From positions 372,001-436,000 of the forward strand of contig KB906754.1 of the NCBI GenBank assembly GCA_000381605.1: DNA of 64,000 bases, read 5' to 3'. Numbering within the stretch: position 1 is the stretch's first letter; the number at the start of each line of letters is the position of its first letter. Positions 1 through 7,855 of this stretch are shown in pieces. The translations under genes and the position numbers were made by a program. The notes below the pieces were generated by a model. It ran no database searches, had not been told where the DNA came from, and was given only the letters and a program-made list of their open reading frames with translations. The DNA is from Acidobacteriaceae bacterium KBS 89. Lineage in GTDB: Bacteria; Acidobacteriota; Terriglobia; Terriglobales; Acidobacteriaceae.

Positions 1-153
1 AACGCTTTCCAACAGTACGAATGGTTGGCGAGGTTGGCAATGGCGAAGTAAGAGCGAAGACGGGCGATATTAGGGCTTGCACATCCACCGTTAGGTGGAA
101 ACGGTGCGAATTCATTGGAGATTCACGATCGCAGCCTGTTGAAATCGCGTGCA

Positions 154-1128
154 TCACGGCAGGAAAAAGCGTCCGCTTGCAACATGAATTGTGCGGCCAC
201 CGACGAACACTTTTGTCACGACATTATTTTCGATGGTGGCACTGACATGAATTCGGCTGGGACGGAGCATCTCAACTCCCTGCTCGATGACGATGGGCTG
301 ACCGCTTGCTGCGAGGCCGTGACGAACAAGATATGCGATTGTGCATCCGGAGGCCGAGCCAGTGGCAGGATCTTCTCCGGTATCGAACTGCATGCGAGCG
401 TGCCAGTCCGCACCGGAGTCTGTATGGGCACGAGTGATGCAGTGGAAGAATTTTGCGCCGATGCGATTAAGATACGCGCGTGCTACGTGAGGAGAGATTT
501 GCAAACGTGCCGCAACCTCCATCGATCGCAGCGGCACAATGCAGAACAACATGCCGGTAGAGATGATCTGTGCGGGGAGGTCGGGGGCCAGATCGTCGAC
601 GGAGAGATTGAGGGCCGCGGCTAAGGCGGCGCGGTCTTCCGTGCTGTCGCGAATTTCACCGAAGGTCGGATCGTTCTGCTTCATGGTGCCGAAGACGCCG
701 TGCTCACAAGCTTGTGATGGTTTGAAACGCACTGGGATCGGGCCGACACCGAGGTCGAGTGTGATCTGCTCCGCGCCACGCAGAACCGGGTGATTCCAAT
801 AGAGCCAGCTCGCGGTACCAAGAGTGGGATGGCCGGCGAAGGGGACTTCCTCGGTCGTGAGGAAGATGCGTACTCGGACTCCACGTTCGCGTTCTATCTG
901 TGGATCGCGAGGAAGGATAAAGGTCGTCTCGTTCAAGTTGGTTTCGCGGGCAAGCGCCTGCATCTCTTCTGTCGAGAGTCCGCGGGCGTCGGTAAAGACA
1001 GCGAGAGCGTTGCCTTCAAGGGGATTCTCCGCGAAGACATCAAGCTGGGCGAAGTCGTAGGCGCAGTGGGCCGTCTCGGGTGCTGCGGCTATAGTTGCAG
1101 TTACGCTGGTGGTGGAATCAGTTGACAT
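154..1128 (-). CDS. PhzF family isomerase/epimerase-like protein
   Basis: A 324-residue protein of the PhzF family (diaminopimelate-epimerase fold). Members are mostly uncharacterised isomerases; true PhzF isomerises trans-2,3-dihydro-3-hydroxyanthranilate. Seen: the N-terminal FAENPLEGNALAVF block, ETNLNETTFIL carrying the Glu that is the general acid/base in PhzF, PFAGHPTLGTA, and the C-terminal EDPATGSA signature. The frame is open upstream to 1185, but ATG at 1128 is preferred because GGAG lies 6 bases upstream and the family's conserved part begins soon after. It stands alone, with no phenazine genes nearby, so phenazine synthesis should not be inferred. Cytosolic; substrate unknown. Confidence 0.9.
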   Translation of the reverse strand: MSTDSTTSVTATIAAAPETAHCAYDFAQLDVFAENPLEGNALAVFTDARGLSTEEMQALARETNLNETTFILPRDPQIERERGVRVRIFLTTEEVPFAGHPTLGTASWLYWNHPVLRGAEQITLDLGVGPIPVRFKPSQACEHGVFGTMKQNDPTFGEIRDSTEDRAALAAALNLSVDDLAPDLPAQIISTGMLFCIVPLRSMEVAARLQISPHVARAYLNRIGAKFFHCITRAHTDSGADWHARMQFDTGEDPATGSASGCTIAYLVRHGLAASGQPIVIEQGVEMLRPSRIHVSATIENNVVTKVFVGGRTIHVASGRFFLP

Positions 1129-1298
1129 GGAGGCTCCTCGGACCGTATGGTTTGGACAGACCGCAATGAGGCAAACCTGCTTCATGCTAGCTCAGCTGGC
1201 ACGCGGTACGAAAGATCAGCTATGACGATGATGCCCAACATGACCGCCACACTCCGCTGCTGTTGCTGTAGCCCAGTGTGGGTGTGTGGATGAGCGAA

Positions 1299-1360
1299 TC
1301 GAAGTAAGAATCTTCGAGCAGCACAGAACCCACCCAGAGCCAACGAGCCGGGTGGGTTTT
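1299..1360 (+). promoter_or_regulatory. Two-hairpin leader with terminator-like element upstream of peroxiredoxin
   Basis: Between the divergent PhzF and peroxiredoxin genes are a hairpin with arms TCGAAG (1299-1304) and CTTCGA (1312-1317), and a second with arms AACCCACC (1327-1334) and GGTGGGTT (1351-1358) ending in a short T run. The G/T-rich stretch at about 1277-1289 could partly pair with the first arm of the second hairpin, as an anti-terminator would. It is either the end of a small RNA or a cis-acting leader; the sequence alone does not decide. Confidence 0.45.
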
Positions 1361-1433
1361 CTACGTTAGGTAGAATCGGAGTCGGGGCCAACGCAATCAA
1401 AAGAAAAGATTAATCAAGAAAGGCGATTCGATC

Positions 1434-2090
1434 ATGTCACTCCGTATCAACGACGTTGCTCCTGATTTCACTGCCGAGACCACACATGGCACGATTCATT
1501 TTCACGAATGGATTGGCGACAACTGGGCGGTTCTGTTTTCCCATCCGAAGGACTTTACCCCGGTCTGCACCACTGAACTCGGTGCGGTAGCCGGCCTGGA
1601 AGCGGATTTCGCAAGACGTGGGGCGAAGGTCATCGGGCTTAGCGTGGATCCCGTTGAAAACCACGGCAAGTGGGCCAAGGACATCCAGGATGTTAGCGGT
1701 TCAGTAGTCAACTACCCGATCATTGGCGATACCGAATTGAAGATTGCCAAACTCTATGACATGTTGGCCAGCGAAGCTGGTGATAGCTGCGAAGGTCGTA
1801 CTCCCGCGGACAATGCTCCAGTACGTACGGTATTTGTCATCGGGCCGGACAAGCGTATCAAACTGACACTTGCGTATCCGATGACGACGGGCCGCAACTT
1901 CGACGAGATCATTCGCGTGCTGGACTCCATGCAATTGACGGCGAAACACAAGGTTGCGACGCCGGCGAACTGGAAGCAAGGAGAGGACGTGATCATCACG
2001 GGTGCCGTCTCCAATGACGATGCCGATAAGATATTTCCCGGTTATAAGACGGTGAAGCCTTATCTGCGAACAACCCCGCAGCCCAAGTAG
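1434..2090 (+). CDS. Peroxiredoxin, Prx6 (1-Cys) type
   Basis: A 218-residue thiol peroxidase that reduces H2O2 or organic peroxides in the cytosol. The peroxidatic motif is DFTPVCTTE with Cys45; the thioredoxin-like fold and the long C-terminal extension (about residues 170-218, with PYLRTTPQP) are typical of the Prx6 subfamily rather than AhpC. A second cysteine, Cys122 region (GDSCEGRT), is not at the usual resolving position. Start ATG has AAGAAAGG about 10 bases upstream. It is single, with a structured leader before it and a 9-bp hairpin after it. Confidence 0.96.
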   Translation: MSLRINDVAPDFTAETTHGTIHFHEWIGDNWAVLFSHPKDFTPVCTTELGAVAGLEADFARRGAKVIGLSVDPVENHGKWAKDIQDVSGSVVNYPIIGDTELKIAKLYDMLASEAGDSCEGRTPADNAPVRTVFVIGPDKRIKLTLAYPMTTGRNFDEIIRVLDSMQLTAKHKVATPANWKQGEDVIITGAVSNDDADKIFPGYKTVKPYLRTTPQPK

Positions 2091-2106
2091 TTTTGGGATG
2101 GCATTC

Positions 2107-2129
2107 TGTGCCGCAGTTGATGCGGCACA
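2107..2129 (+). terminator. Strong hairpin between peroxiredoxin and tRNA-Cys
   Basis: Perfect 9-bp inverted repeat TGTGCCGCA / TGCGGCACA with a 5-base loop, 16 bases after the peroxiredoxin stop and 6 bases before the tRNA. There is no T run, so it may be a weak terminator or an RNA-processing structure for a co-transcript. Confidence 0.5.
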
Positions 2130-2135
2130 GCGGAA

Positions 2136-2211
2136 GCACCGGTGGCGAAGTGGCTAACGCGCTGGTCTGCAAAACCAGTATTCATGGGTTCAAATCCCAT
2201 TCGGTGCTCCA
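2136..2211 (+). tRNA. tRNA-Cys (GCA anticodon)
   Basis: A 76-nt tRNA. Acceptor arms GCACCGG (2136-2142) and TCGGTGC (2201-2207) pair, with discriminator T at 2208 and encoded CCA at 2209-2211. The anticodon stem CTGGT/ACCAG frames loop bases including GCA. The T arm is ATGGG-TTCAAAT-CCCAT. The D arm has the usual GGC run. Gene density drops sharply right after this tRNA. Confidence 0.97.
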
Positions 2212-2715
2212 ATCATTTCAATAGCTTAGAGAGCGGGTCAGTGATGCGGAATAAGCTACTGTAGCGGAAAATGTAGCGAGTGCCACGCTTTTTCTGCATT
2301 CCCCTGCCCTGCTCTGTCGAATGCGATCAATCGGGTGAGTAAGGTGCGGTTTGCGGACAGTCCACCCGGAACACGAGCCAATAGCTCCTCGATGAGCGAA
2401 TTGCCCTGTTAGCGACAGTTGAACTAGGGTCACTTGTCGGGAAACCCGACTTCTCGTCCAAGTGGGTATTCCTTGTGAGCATTCGTTTCTCAATCTGTAT
2501 CGTTGTTGAAGCATTCCCTCTGTTTCTGAGATAGGTGGCGCTGTAGACTAGTGCGGCACTTTGGGAATGGCCTGCATCATTTCGTCGAAGTTCAGTGTGG
2601 CCCCTTTCTGAGTGGGAGGAAATTCCTTGAGCGACAAGGCACCAGACTTCTGTCGGCGAGCGATGTGGAAGCCAGCGAGCCCTGGCCAGGCAGGGTGTGC
2701 TCCGAGGGTGAACCT
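2212..2715. other. Gene-poor stretch after tRNA-Cys
   Basis: About 500 bases without a convincing gene. Open frames exist on both strands but have poor composition and no ribosome site. A short piece at 2436-2457 (TCGGGAAACCCGACTTCTCG) resembles the tail of the dispersed repeat at 9698-9717. No clear integrase remnant was recognised. Confidence 0.4.
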
Positions 2716-2988
2716 CTAATCTCGGGGAGCCTTCCAAAAGGTCCAGGCCATTAGCAAACAGACCATCACCGGAACACCTGAGCTATACAGGATCACGACC
2801 GTTCCTTTGTATATGAGCATCTCCTGTAGCAAGTCTTCGCAGACAGGTGCAACGAGGTCACTGTCGCCACCTGGCCGACAGGAAGGTCGTTTACACGGAT
2901 CGCACTGCGGAATCGGAATAGCCCGAGCGGAGATTGCAAGACACAGCACGAGTAAGAGGAACAGACAGCATTGCTTCCCACGTTGCAT
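2716..2988 (-). CDS. Small putative secreted/membrane Cys-rich protein
   Basis: Family not recognised. Starting at the internal ATG at 2988 gives 90 residues with a clear signal-peptide-like N-terminus (RGKQ, then CCLFLLLVLCLAISARA), a Cys/Pro-rich middle (PQCDPCKRPSCRP) and a second hydrophobic segment (VVILYSSGVPVMVCLLMAW) near the C-terminus ending in charged residues. That layout is hard to get by chance. The frame is open upstream to 3213 but that part looks non-coding. No strong ribosome site. It is downstream of the Crp/Fnr gene at 3283-3993 on the same strand. Confidence 0.4.
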   Translation of the reverse strand: MQRGKQCCLFLLLVLCLAISARAIPIPQCDPCKRPSCRPGGDSDLVAPVCEDLLQEMLIYKGTVVILYSSGVPVMVCLLMAWTFWKAPRD

Positions 2989-3282
2989 CCAGGTCCATCG
3001 CTTTCCAAGAAGGACACCATCTTTGCTGTTACTGCTGCAAGGCTGGAAATCAAGTCCGGCCCACCCTGTAACGTGGCTGGAACGGGAGAGCCGGACCGGA
3101 CCCACGAGGGAAATACCACTGTTACATGGTGTGACTCGCAAAGAGAATGTACGTGACGAAGAGGGAGGTGAACAGGAAATAAATGCGCTCATTGCGCGAA
3201 CGCAATTTTCCATTGCCGCGTCCTGCTTAAAGGTTGACGAACGCTCGCTCCGTGAACTATTCCGTGCGCATCGTGCGGGCGT

Positions 3283-3993
3283 TTACACATCCACCCGCAA
3301 CAACACGTCCGGCTGGAGCACCACGACCTTGCCCCTGCCCTTCCTCACCAGCCCTTGCCGCTGCCACTCGCGCATCAGTCGGCTCACCGTAAAGATCGTC
3401 ACATGCGCTTCGTTCGCCAGTTCCTCATTTCTGATGTGCAGTTCCATACCAGCCGCGACTCGGTGTCCCATACCCTTCGCGAGTTGACTCAGCACTTGTG
3501 CCAGCCGCTGCGGAGCCGAGTCACAGAGCGCAGCCAGGTGCAAGGTGCGGTAGGCTACGACGTAGTCATACGCTATGTGCATCGCATTCTCCATCAGTCT
3601 CGGGAAGGTCGCCGCAAACGACTGGATCGTAACCCGGTCCCACACCAGTGCAGAACTACTCGTCACCGCCTCCATGCTCACGATATAGCTCGGTCGCTTC
3701 GTTACAATAGCCGCCCACCCCATAATGCTCCCAGCCGGGAACCAGCCCAGCCCGATCTTCTCCCCTTGCGACGTCAGAGCATACCCTCGACCGGCCCCCT
3801 CCAACAATAGGAACAGATGATTGGCACCCGACGCCTCGTTGGTAATCACATCGTTCGCGGCGTAACGCCGGACGCCAGCCTTCGCCACAACCATTTGGAC
3901 CTCAGCCGGACTCAGCCCCTCCAGAAAGACAGGCTTCTCCCGGTCCAGAATAGACACCGCCCGTTTGACCGTCATCTTCGCCTTTGTCCCCAT
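3283..3993 (-). CDS. Crp/Fnr family transcriptional regulator
   Basis: A 236-residue DNA-binding regulator. Residues about 22-145 form the cyclic-nucleotide-binding-like beta-barrel and dimer helix; residues about 160-225 form the winged helix, with the recognition region around NEAHVTIFTVSRLMREW. There is no Fnr-type N-terminal Cys cluster and no obvious cAMP phosphate-cassette Arg, so the effector is unknown. ATG at 3993 has GAGGAGG 4 bases upstream. It is not close in sequence to the other Crp/Fnr proteins of this window (8585-9330 and 12011-12667). Confidence 0.92.
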   Translation of the reverse strand: MGTKAKMTVKRAVSILDREKPVFLEGLSPAEVQMVVAKAGVRRYAANDVITNEASGANHLFLLLEGAGRGYALTSQGEKIGLGWFPAGSIMGWAAIVTKRPSYIVSMEAVTSSSALVWDRVTIQSFAATFPRLMENAMHIAYDYVVAYRTLHLAALCDSAPQRLAQVLSQLAKGMGHRVAAGMELHIRNEELANEAHVTIFTVSRLMREWQRQGLVRKGRGKVVVLQPDVLLRVDV

Positions 3994-4513
3994 GCGCCCT
4001 CCTCAACGACTTGGTGGATTAGTGGATCCCGATTACGGCCATTAATACCGTGACGGCAATGTCAATCCTGAGTCGAAGCCGCGAAAGCGTAATGCGCTCG
4101 CATAGCTCGGGCAAAAATCTTGTTCGGAATGACGGAACAGAAGGCTAACAGTAAAATCCACTCGTCGGATAGTATCAGGGCTTCGCATGAATCGAAAGTG
4201 AAGTGCTTCCACAACGGCGTTATCGGCAACTACGCCAACTGGCTTCTACCCGCAGAGGGTGCGGAGGTTCGATGGGCGCAATTCCACTCACGTTCTCTGA
4301 TCGTAGACTTGGATTTGTGAGGCAAAGGGATGAGCCAAGCCATAGAAATGCACGACTCAAAGTGTATTGCTGTCTAAGTTGATGAAGTAGATCTTCAGAG
4401 ATATTTCAGCCTTTGTTGCTTACCTGCAGTAGCCACACGCAGTCAAATCAATCAATAGGTGCGAACACGCGAGGCCGATCTGCCTTGGTTGGTTTGTCAG
4501 CGTGTGAACACCG
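3994..4513. other. Intergenic, no supported protein gene
   Basis: Short frames (for example 4120-4320, plus strand) lack ribosome sites and family resemblance. The last ~60 bases contain a 5-bp stem (CACGC near 4466, GCGTG near 4500) just before the strong terminator at 4514, so the 3' part may encode a small RNA. Confidence 0.4.
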
Positions 4514-4562
4514 AAGCCCCCATCACCATCCCGCTATCCAGGATTGGTGATGGGGCTTTTTT
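4514..4562 (+). terminator. Strong Rho-independent terminator in a gene-free stretch
   Basis: Arms AAGCCCCCATCACC (4514-4527) and GGTGATGGGGCTT (4546-4558) form a stem of about 13 pairs, followed by a run of six T. No plus-strand gene is recognisable before it. It probably ends an untranslated RNA or is left from a lost gene. The reading frame 4459-4749 runs straight through it and is rejected as coding. Confidence 0.85.
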
Positions 4563-5389
4563 CTGCTTTAGATCAAGTGCTACGTGGATGTCTGAGTCAG
4601 TGTGGCTGAAACCCGCAACTCCTGCGCATCAGCCCAACCGCGATGCCAAGCCAGAGTTTGAGAGGTATTGTTCAGTTCGCCGCGCATGGCTGCCTGGAAT
4701 CCGCATTGGTACTCTTCGTGGTCGATCTGGGATTGCCTTTGTGCGTTGAACGGTTCAGGGGCCTTCTTGACGTTCGTTTCAGCTAACCTTGATTTTGATT
4801 TAGTTACGCCTAGCAGGCTGGGACGCCAGAGGTAAAGACGCTGCTCCTGCGTAAAAGTCTACGAAATAACAAAAGCCCCGTCACGCTCGATCTTCTGGAG
4901 TTCAAGTATCTCCATGAAGCAATCGAAGATGACGAGACGGTGGAGCAGAGTGTAGGGAATGAATCGAGTCGCGATTAGCTAAGATTTTTTGAGATCAAAA
5001 GAAGCTTGAATCTCGTTCCCAATGACGCACAGCTTCAATTCTCCCTGTCAGGAGTTTTCAACGGGCTTGAGCAGGGGCCTAATACCGAATTGCTTTCATT
5101 GTTGTCGCTCAAAGTGGGCTGCTATCAGCGCCTCTGGTCGGCTTTCGCGTGAAATATCAATATGCCACGCCTCTTATCGAAATCGCTGGCGCGTACCCCA
5201 GCCACTTCATGGGCGGTCAGAAAACCAAGAGACTCTGAGTTAAGTCAGACAATCATGTTTGGATTCAAATTCCTTGAGGCAGACGCGCCCGTATGATTTT
5301 GAGGAAGCAACACTGACCCGGAGCCGGTCATCGGAGCGGGAGATTATGATCACTCGAACATCCATCGACCAGGGTAATCACGCAGACGG
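4563..5389. other. Gene-poor stretch
   Basis: About 830 bases in which neither strand has a frame with gene-like composition, a ribosome site or family similarity. I see nothing that I can name. Confidence 0.4.
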
Positions 5390-5665
5390 TTACCGGGTGT
5401 TACGCTTCTTACCTTGCCGGGCCACCGCTCGACGGGACTCCGCTCTCACATCCAAGCGCCACCGGATCAGGCCAACGATATACGCACAGACATACCAGAC
5501 AGCAGATACGGCTAAAACCGAGCAGCTTATCAAGAACCCCCATACGGCTAGAAATATAGTGAGGTTCCGGGCGAGCTGAGGGTTGAAGAGATAAACAACG
5601 CACGGGAGCAAAATACTCACCGTCAAGCATATAGCTGTGAGCCGCTCAAGCTGCTTGCCCAACAC
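5390..5665 (-). CDS. Small two-segment membrane protein
   Basis: A 91-residue protein of unknown family. Two hydrophobic segments (about 8-27, AICLTVSILLPCVVYLF, and 35-66, LTIFLAVWGFLISCSVLAVSA onward) are followed by a strongly basic tail (RWRLDVRAESRR, RQGKKRNTR), so the C-terminus is probably cytoplasmic. It starts with GTG at 5665; GAGGT lies 3-4 bases upstream, which supports that start. Isolated gene. Confidence 0.55.
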   Translation of the reverse strand: MLGKQLERLTAICLTVSILLPCVVYLFNPQLARNLTIFLAVWGFLISCSVLAVSAVWYVCAYIVGLIRWRLDVRAESRRAVARQGKKRNTR

Positions 5666-5723
5666 AGCACCTCAATCCCTGGCAGGGATTCGCACCGCGA
5701 TAGGTTGTACCGTGTGGACGCCT

Positions 5724-5918
5724 TCAAGCCTTGAGCTTATCTTTCACTGTATCGACAAGATGCCTCAAGGCAGGAACGTCGATATCAACGGTATTCCCTC
5801 CGACGCGTGTTGATATGGGCGAAGAGCTGCGATCTTTCGTCTCGCCCTCATTAGCTCGCGGGCTGTTTACCCGTTGGGCAGAAGTCCGTATCGTTTGGTC
5901 ATCCGCCCCCACGTTCAT
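5724..5918 (-). CDS. Small hypothetical protein
   Basis: A 64-residue polar protein from ATG at 5918, with GGGG 3 bases and GGAG 15 bases upstream; the frame also opens at 5957. The first ~40 residues are Ser/Thr/Arg-rich and probably disordered. The end, TVDIDVPALRHLVDTVKDKL, looks like a real amphipathic helix. The layout faintly resembles an anti-sigma FlgM-like protein, but no motif proves it. Confidence 0.35.
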   Translation of the reverse strand: MNVGADDQTIRTSAQRVNSPRANEGETKDRSSSPISTRVGGNTVDIDVPALRHLVDTVKDKLKA

Positions 5919-6118
5919 TGACCCCGACTTATCTCCTGGTTTCACAAAACACCTCACAGGCTAAGTTGGATGCAGACTTGGCCGCTCACGGGAGATAAGG
6001 AGCGTTTCACCTTTTCGCGATCTGGTTTCCCAGCAACTTTCCCTGATCCTCCTAAGTCTAGAGTCCTTAGATCGAGATATCGCGTAATAGTAGCCTCCTT
6101 TAAAATCGCAATCGGGCT

Positions 6119-6145
6119 GCCCCCAGAAATGGGGGCTCTTTCTTT
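6119..6145 (+). terminator. Rho-independent terminator
   Basis: Arms GCCCCCA (6119-6125) and TGGGGGC (6130-6136) around a GAAA tetraloop, followed by TCTTTCTTT. This is a textbook terminator, yet the plus-strand sequence before it has no recognisable gene. Confidence 0.85.
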
Positions 6146-6259
6146 GGTGAGTTTTCTTAATTCTTATCTAGACATCCTTTATGGAATTCGTGCTGTCTAA
6201 AAGCGAATGCGAGATTCATTAGTGTATGAGCACGGCCAGCAGTCTAACCGGCGCTCCGA

Positions 6260-6481
6260 ATGAGCGAACCGACGTCAGACAGCGCATTGGCCGTCCTTGG
6301 CGAATTGAGTAATTCAGCCGGTGCATTAATCAATCTGCTTTTTCTCATTGAACGGGACCGCAACGATCCTGACAAAGTCCTGCTATATGTCCGAATGGCG
6401 GATGAAGCGGTAAAGAAGATTACCAACCTAACCGTCCAGGCGAGAGCCTGGCAGCAGAAGTCGAACAACACTACTCATTGA
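6260..6481 (+). CDS. Stand-alone DHp-like helical protein lacking the phospho-His
   Basis: A 73-residue helical protein. Its core GELSNSAGALINLLFLI, followed by RNDPDKVLLYVRMADE, lines up with the dimerisation/phosphotransfer helices of the kinase at 15331-16503 (AHEINNPLEAMMNTLYLV, then ALEYLDIADGELMRI). The position of the phosphorylated His (AHEIN) is replaced (GELSN) and there is no ATPase domain. It could be a decoy dimerisation partner or an anti-kinase; this is inference from the alignment. No clear ribosome site. Its 3' end overlaps the weaker minus-strand frame 6428-6634. Confidence 0.5.
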   Translation: MSEPTSDSALAVLGELSNSAGALINLLFLIERDRNDPDKVLLYVRMADEAVKKITNLTVQARAWQQKSNNTTH

Positions 6482-6634
6482 TGAGTTGCATATCGGGCAG
6501 CGCTTGACGTGTTCCAGAAACGCGTCACGAGCCACTGATCCAAGATCGGGCGGCGATGCAGCCTTCAGCAATCGTTGCCGCCCTCGCGGTCGGATACGCT
6601 TATAACGCTCACCTTCTGCGGAGGCAGACAGCAT
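6428..6634 (-). CDS. Possible small protein with H-x3-C-x2-C motif
   Basis: A 68-residue frame whose middle, DAFLEHVKRCPICNSS, carries His-x3-Cys-x2-Cys after a helix. The protein at 36955-37188 has the same arrangement (DFMNHKRVCTLC). The last ~18 residues are antisense to the end of the 6260-6481 gene, suggesting an original stop was lost. It may be a degraded gene or chance. Confidence 0.3.
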   Translation of the reverse strand: MLSASAEGERYKRIRPRGRQRLLKAASPPDLGSVARDAFLEHVKRCPICNSSMSSVVRLLLPGSRLDG

Positions 6635-7005
6635 AGCACTATCTCAATTTGGCATACTGCTCATCGGTCAAACAAAAGTGGATGCCTCCGCGTCCGATTT
6701 TCAATCCCATGTTCCAGGGCTTGCTTGCACGCGAGTTCTATTCACTGGCGGCCCTACTACCGGCACATGGAACGATTGCAGGAGGCGGAATCTAGAGCGG
6801 TCCCGCCGTGGATCTTCAAGTACCTTGGTTAATTGACTCTCACGAGTTTTTCATACTCTTCAACGCTGATCCTTAAGTCATGTTGTCCTGTAGCGGAGTC
6901 GTAAAGCCTCCAAGTTTGGTCTCTCCGACTTTAGTTGACTTATTCCGTTCAATGAGTTCCTGCTCGTTCCATCATCTTGCCTCGCTGTTGTGTGCAAAAT
7001 TGAAC
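6635..7005. other. Degenerate sequence upstream of the small Cys/His protein genes
   Basis: About 370 bases without an intact gene. The plus-strand phrase RPYYRHMERLQEAESRAVPP (about 6755-6814) looks protein-like but has no credible start, so it may be a relic. Confidence 0.3.
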
Positions 7006-7099
7006 AGACATTTGCCGCAAATGTTTTGCGACGTTGGCGAACGTGAAAACGGAAGCCGAGCTTGTGGATTACGACCGAGAGCATATCTGCGAAACCACT
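7006..7099 (+). pseudogene. Broken upstream copy of the CX2C-X19-HXC small protein
   Basis: From about 7013 the plus strand reads ICRKCFATL, then TEAELVDYDREHIC, matching the intact gene that follows (ICLKCLDTV, then TEAELVDHEITHIC), with Cys-x2-Cys, exactly 19 residues, and His-x-Cys. A TGA interrupts the frame just before it (about 7001), and the expected N-terminal FPHR block lies in another frame, so this copy is dead. Confidence 0.6.
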
Positions 7100-7144
7100 A
7101 ACACTTGGGTTGCCGGTTCCCAGGCTCCGAACAGGAAACTCGTG

Positions 7145-7357
7145 ATGCGTAACGGTATCGGATTCTTTCCACACCGCCTCAACAAGGATGGTTCTTACGA
7201 TTCGATCTGCCTCAAGTGCCTAGACACGGTTGCACGCGCCGAGACCGAAGCTGAGCTGGTTGATCACGAAATCACTCACATATGCGATGCTACGAGGCTC
7301 GCGGAACGCCGTTTCGTCCAGCCTCCGGCTCTGTACATCAGGAACGCAGTCGAGTAA
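7145..7357 (+). CDS. Small CX2C-X19-HXC putative zinc-binding protein
   Basis: A 70-residue protein from ATG at 7145, with GGA about 9 bases upstream. It begins RNGIGFFPHRLNKDGSYDSI; then come Cys-Leu-Lys-Cys, 19 residues and His-Ile-Cys. The four Cys/His residues would suit one zinc ion. The frame continues upstream to 7034, but that part is the tail of the broken copy, so the internal start is chosen. A paralogue lies at 14186-14398. Cytosolic; function unknown, possibly DNA, RNA or protein binding. Confidence 0.7.
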   Translation: MRNGIGFFPHRLNKDGSYDSICLKCLDTVARAETEAELVDHEITHICDATRLAERRFVQPPALYIRNAVE

Positions 7358-7502
7358 ATGCTTTGGGTCACTGCACCTGGACTGGAAGAATCGGCGCTTC
7401 ACCCGGAAGCGGTCTAGGTCTTGAGATTCGCCGAATAGCCAGCTTGTTGTTCGATTCGCGGATTCGGGCACTTGCACGGTGATGAATTACGAGAGCAGAT
7501 GG

Positions 7503-7760
7503 CTAGTTTGAAATCAACCGCGTCCGGTTGTAATGCAGTCGCGTGATTTCCACTAGGAATCCAATCATCGCGTAGGTGGCAGCGTTAATCGCAAGAGCGA
7601 TAGAGAAACTAATCGCGTGGTGACTGACCAGAGCAACGATTGGGCACGTCAGATAAGCGAAATCCAATGCAATTGGCGATACCCGGGCGACGAAGGCAAG
7701 GTTCCACAAACCTAGAACCAACGCTCCCACGATTGCCCAGATCGCAATTCGAAGTTTCAT
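7503..7760 (-). CDS. Small integral membrane protein
   Basis: An 85-residue protein of unknown family with two or three membrane segments: IAIWAIVGALVLGLWNLAFV (4-24), about 30-47 (FAYLTCPIVALVSHHAISF) and about 50-72 (IALAINAATYAMIGFLV). It ends with basic residues. ATG at 7760 has AGAGGTGA about 5 bases upstream, a good ribosome site. It faces the broken response regulator's 3' end. Confidence 0.65.
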   Translation of the reverse strand: MKLRIAIWAIVGALVLGLWNLAFVARVSPIALDFAYLTCPIVALVSHHAISFSIALAINAATYAMIGFLVEITRLHYNRTRLISN

Positions 7761-7855
7761 GGGGTCACCTCTTGGTTGACGCTTCGATCATCCCACCGAA
7801 CCCCCGAAACTTCAAATACCCCAAAAGAATTAGGAAAATATACTCTACCATCACC

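Noticed and set aside
154..1128. Phenazine biosynthesis gene
   Set aside because: PhzF-fold proteins are widespread outside phenazine pathways and no other phz gene is present.
2807..3487. 226-codon plus-strand frame
   Set aside because: Ser/Arg-rich, no ribosome site, and it runs antisense through the end of the clear Crp/Fnr gene at 3283-3993.
4459..4749. 96-codon plus-strand frame
   Set aside because: A strong terminator hairpin with T run lies inside it at 4514-4562, and composition is poor.
5260..5275. GGATTCAAATTCC as a possible attachment-site copy of the tRNA-Cys T arm
   Set aside because: Similarity is short and stops at the universally conserved T-loop bases; the rest of the tRNA 3' end is absent.
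5678..5702. T-arm-like sequence on the minus strand suggesting a tRNA fragment
   Set aside because: The TTC of the T loop is altered and no acceptor, D or anticodon arm can be built around it.
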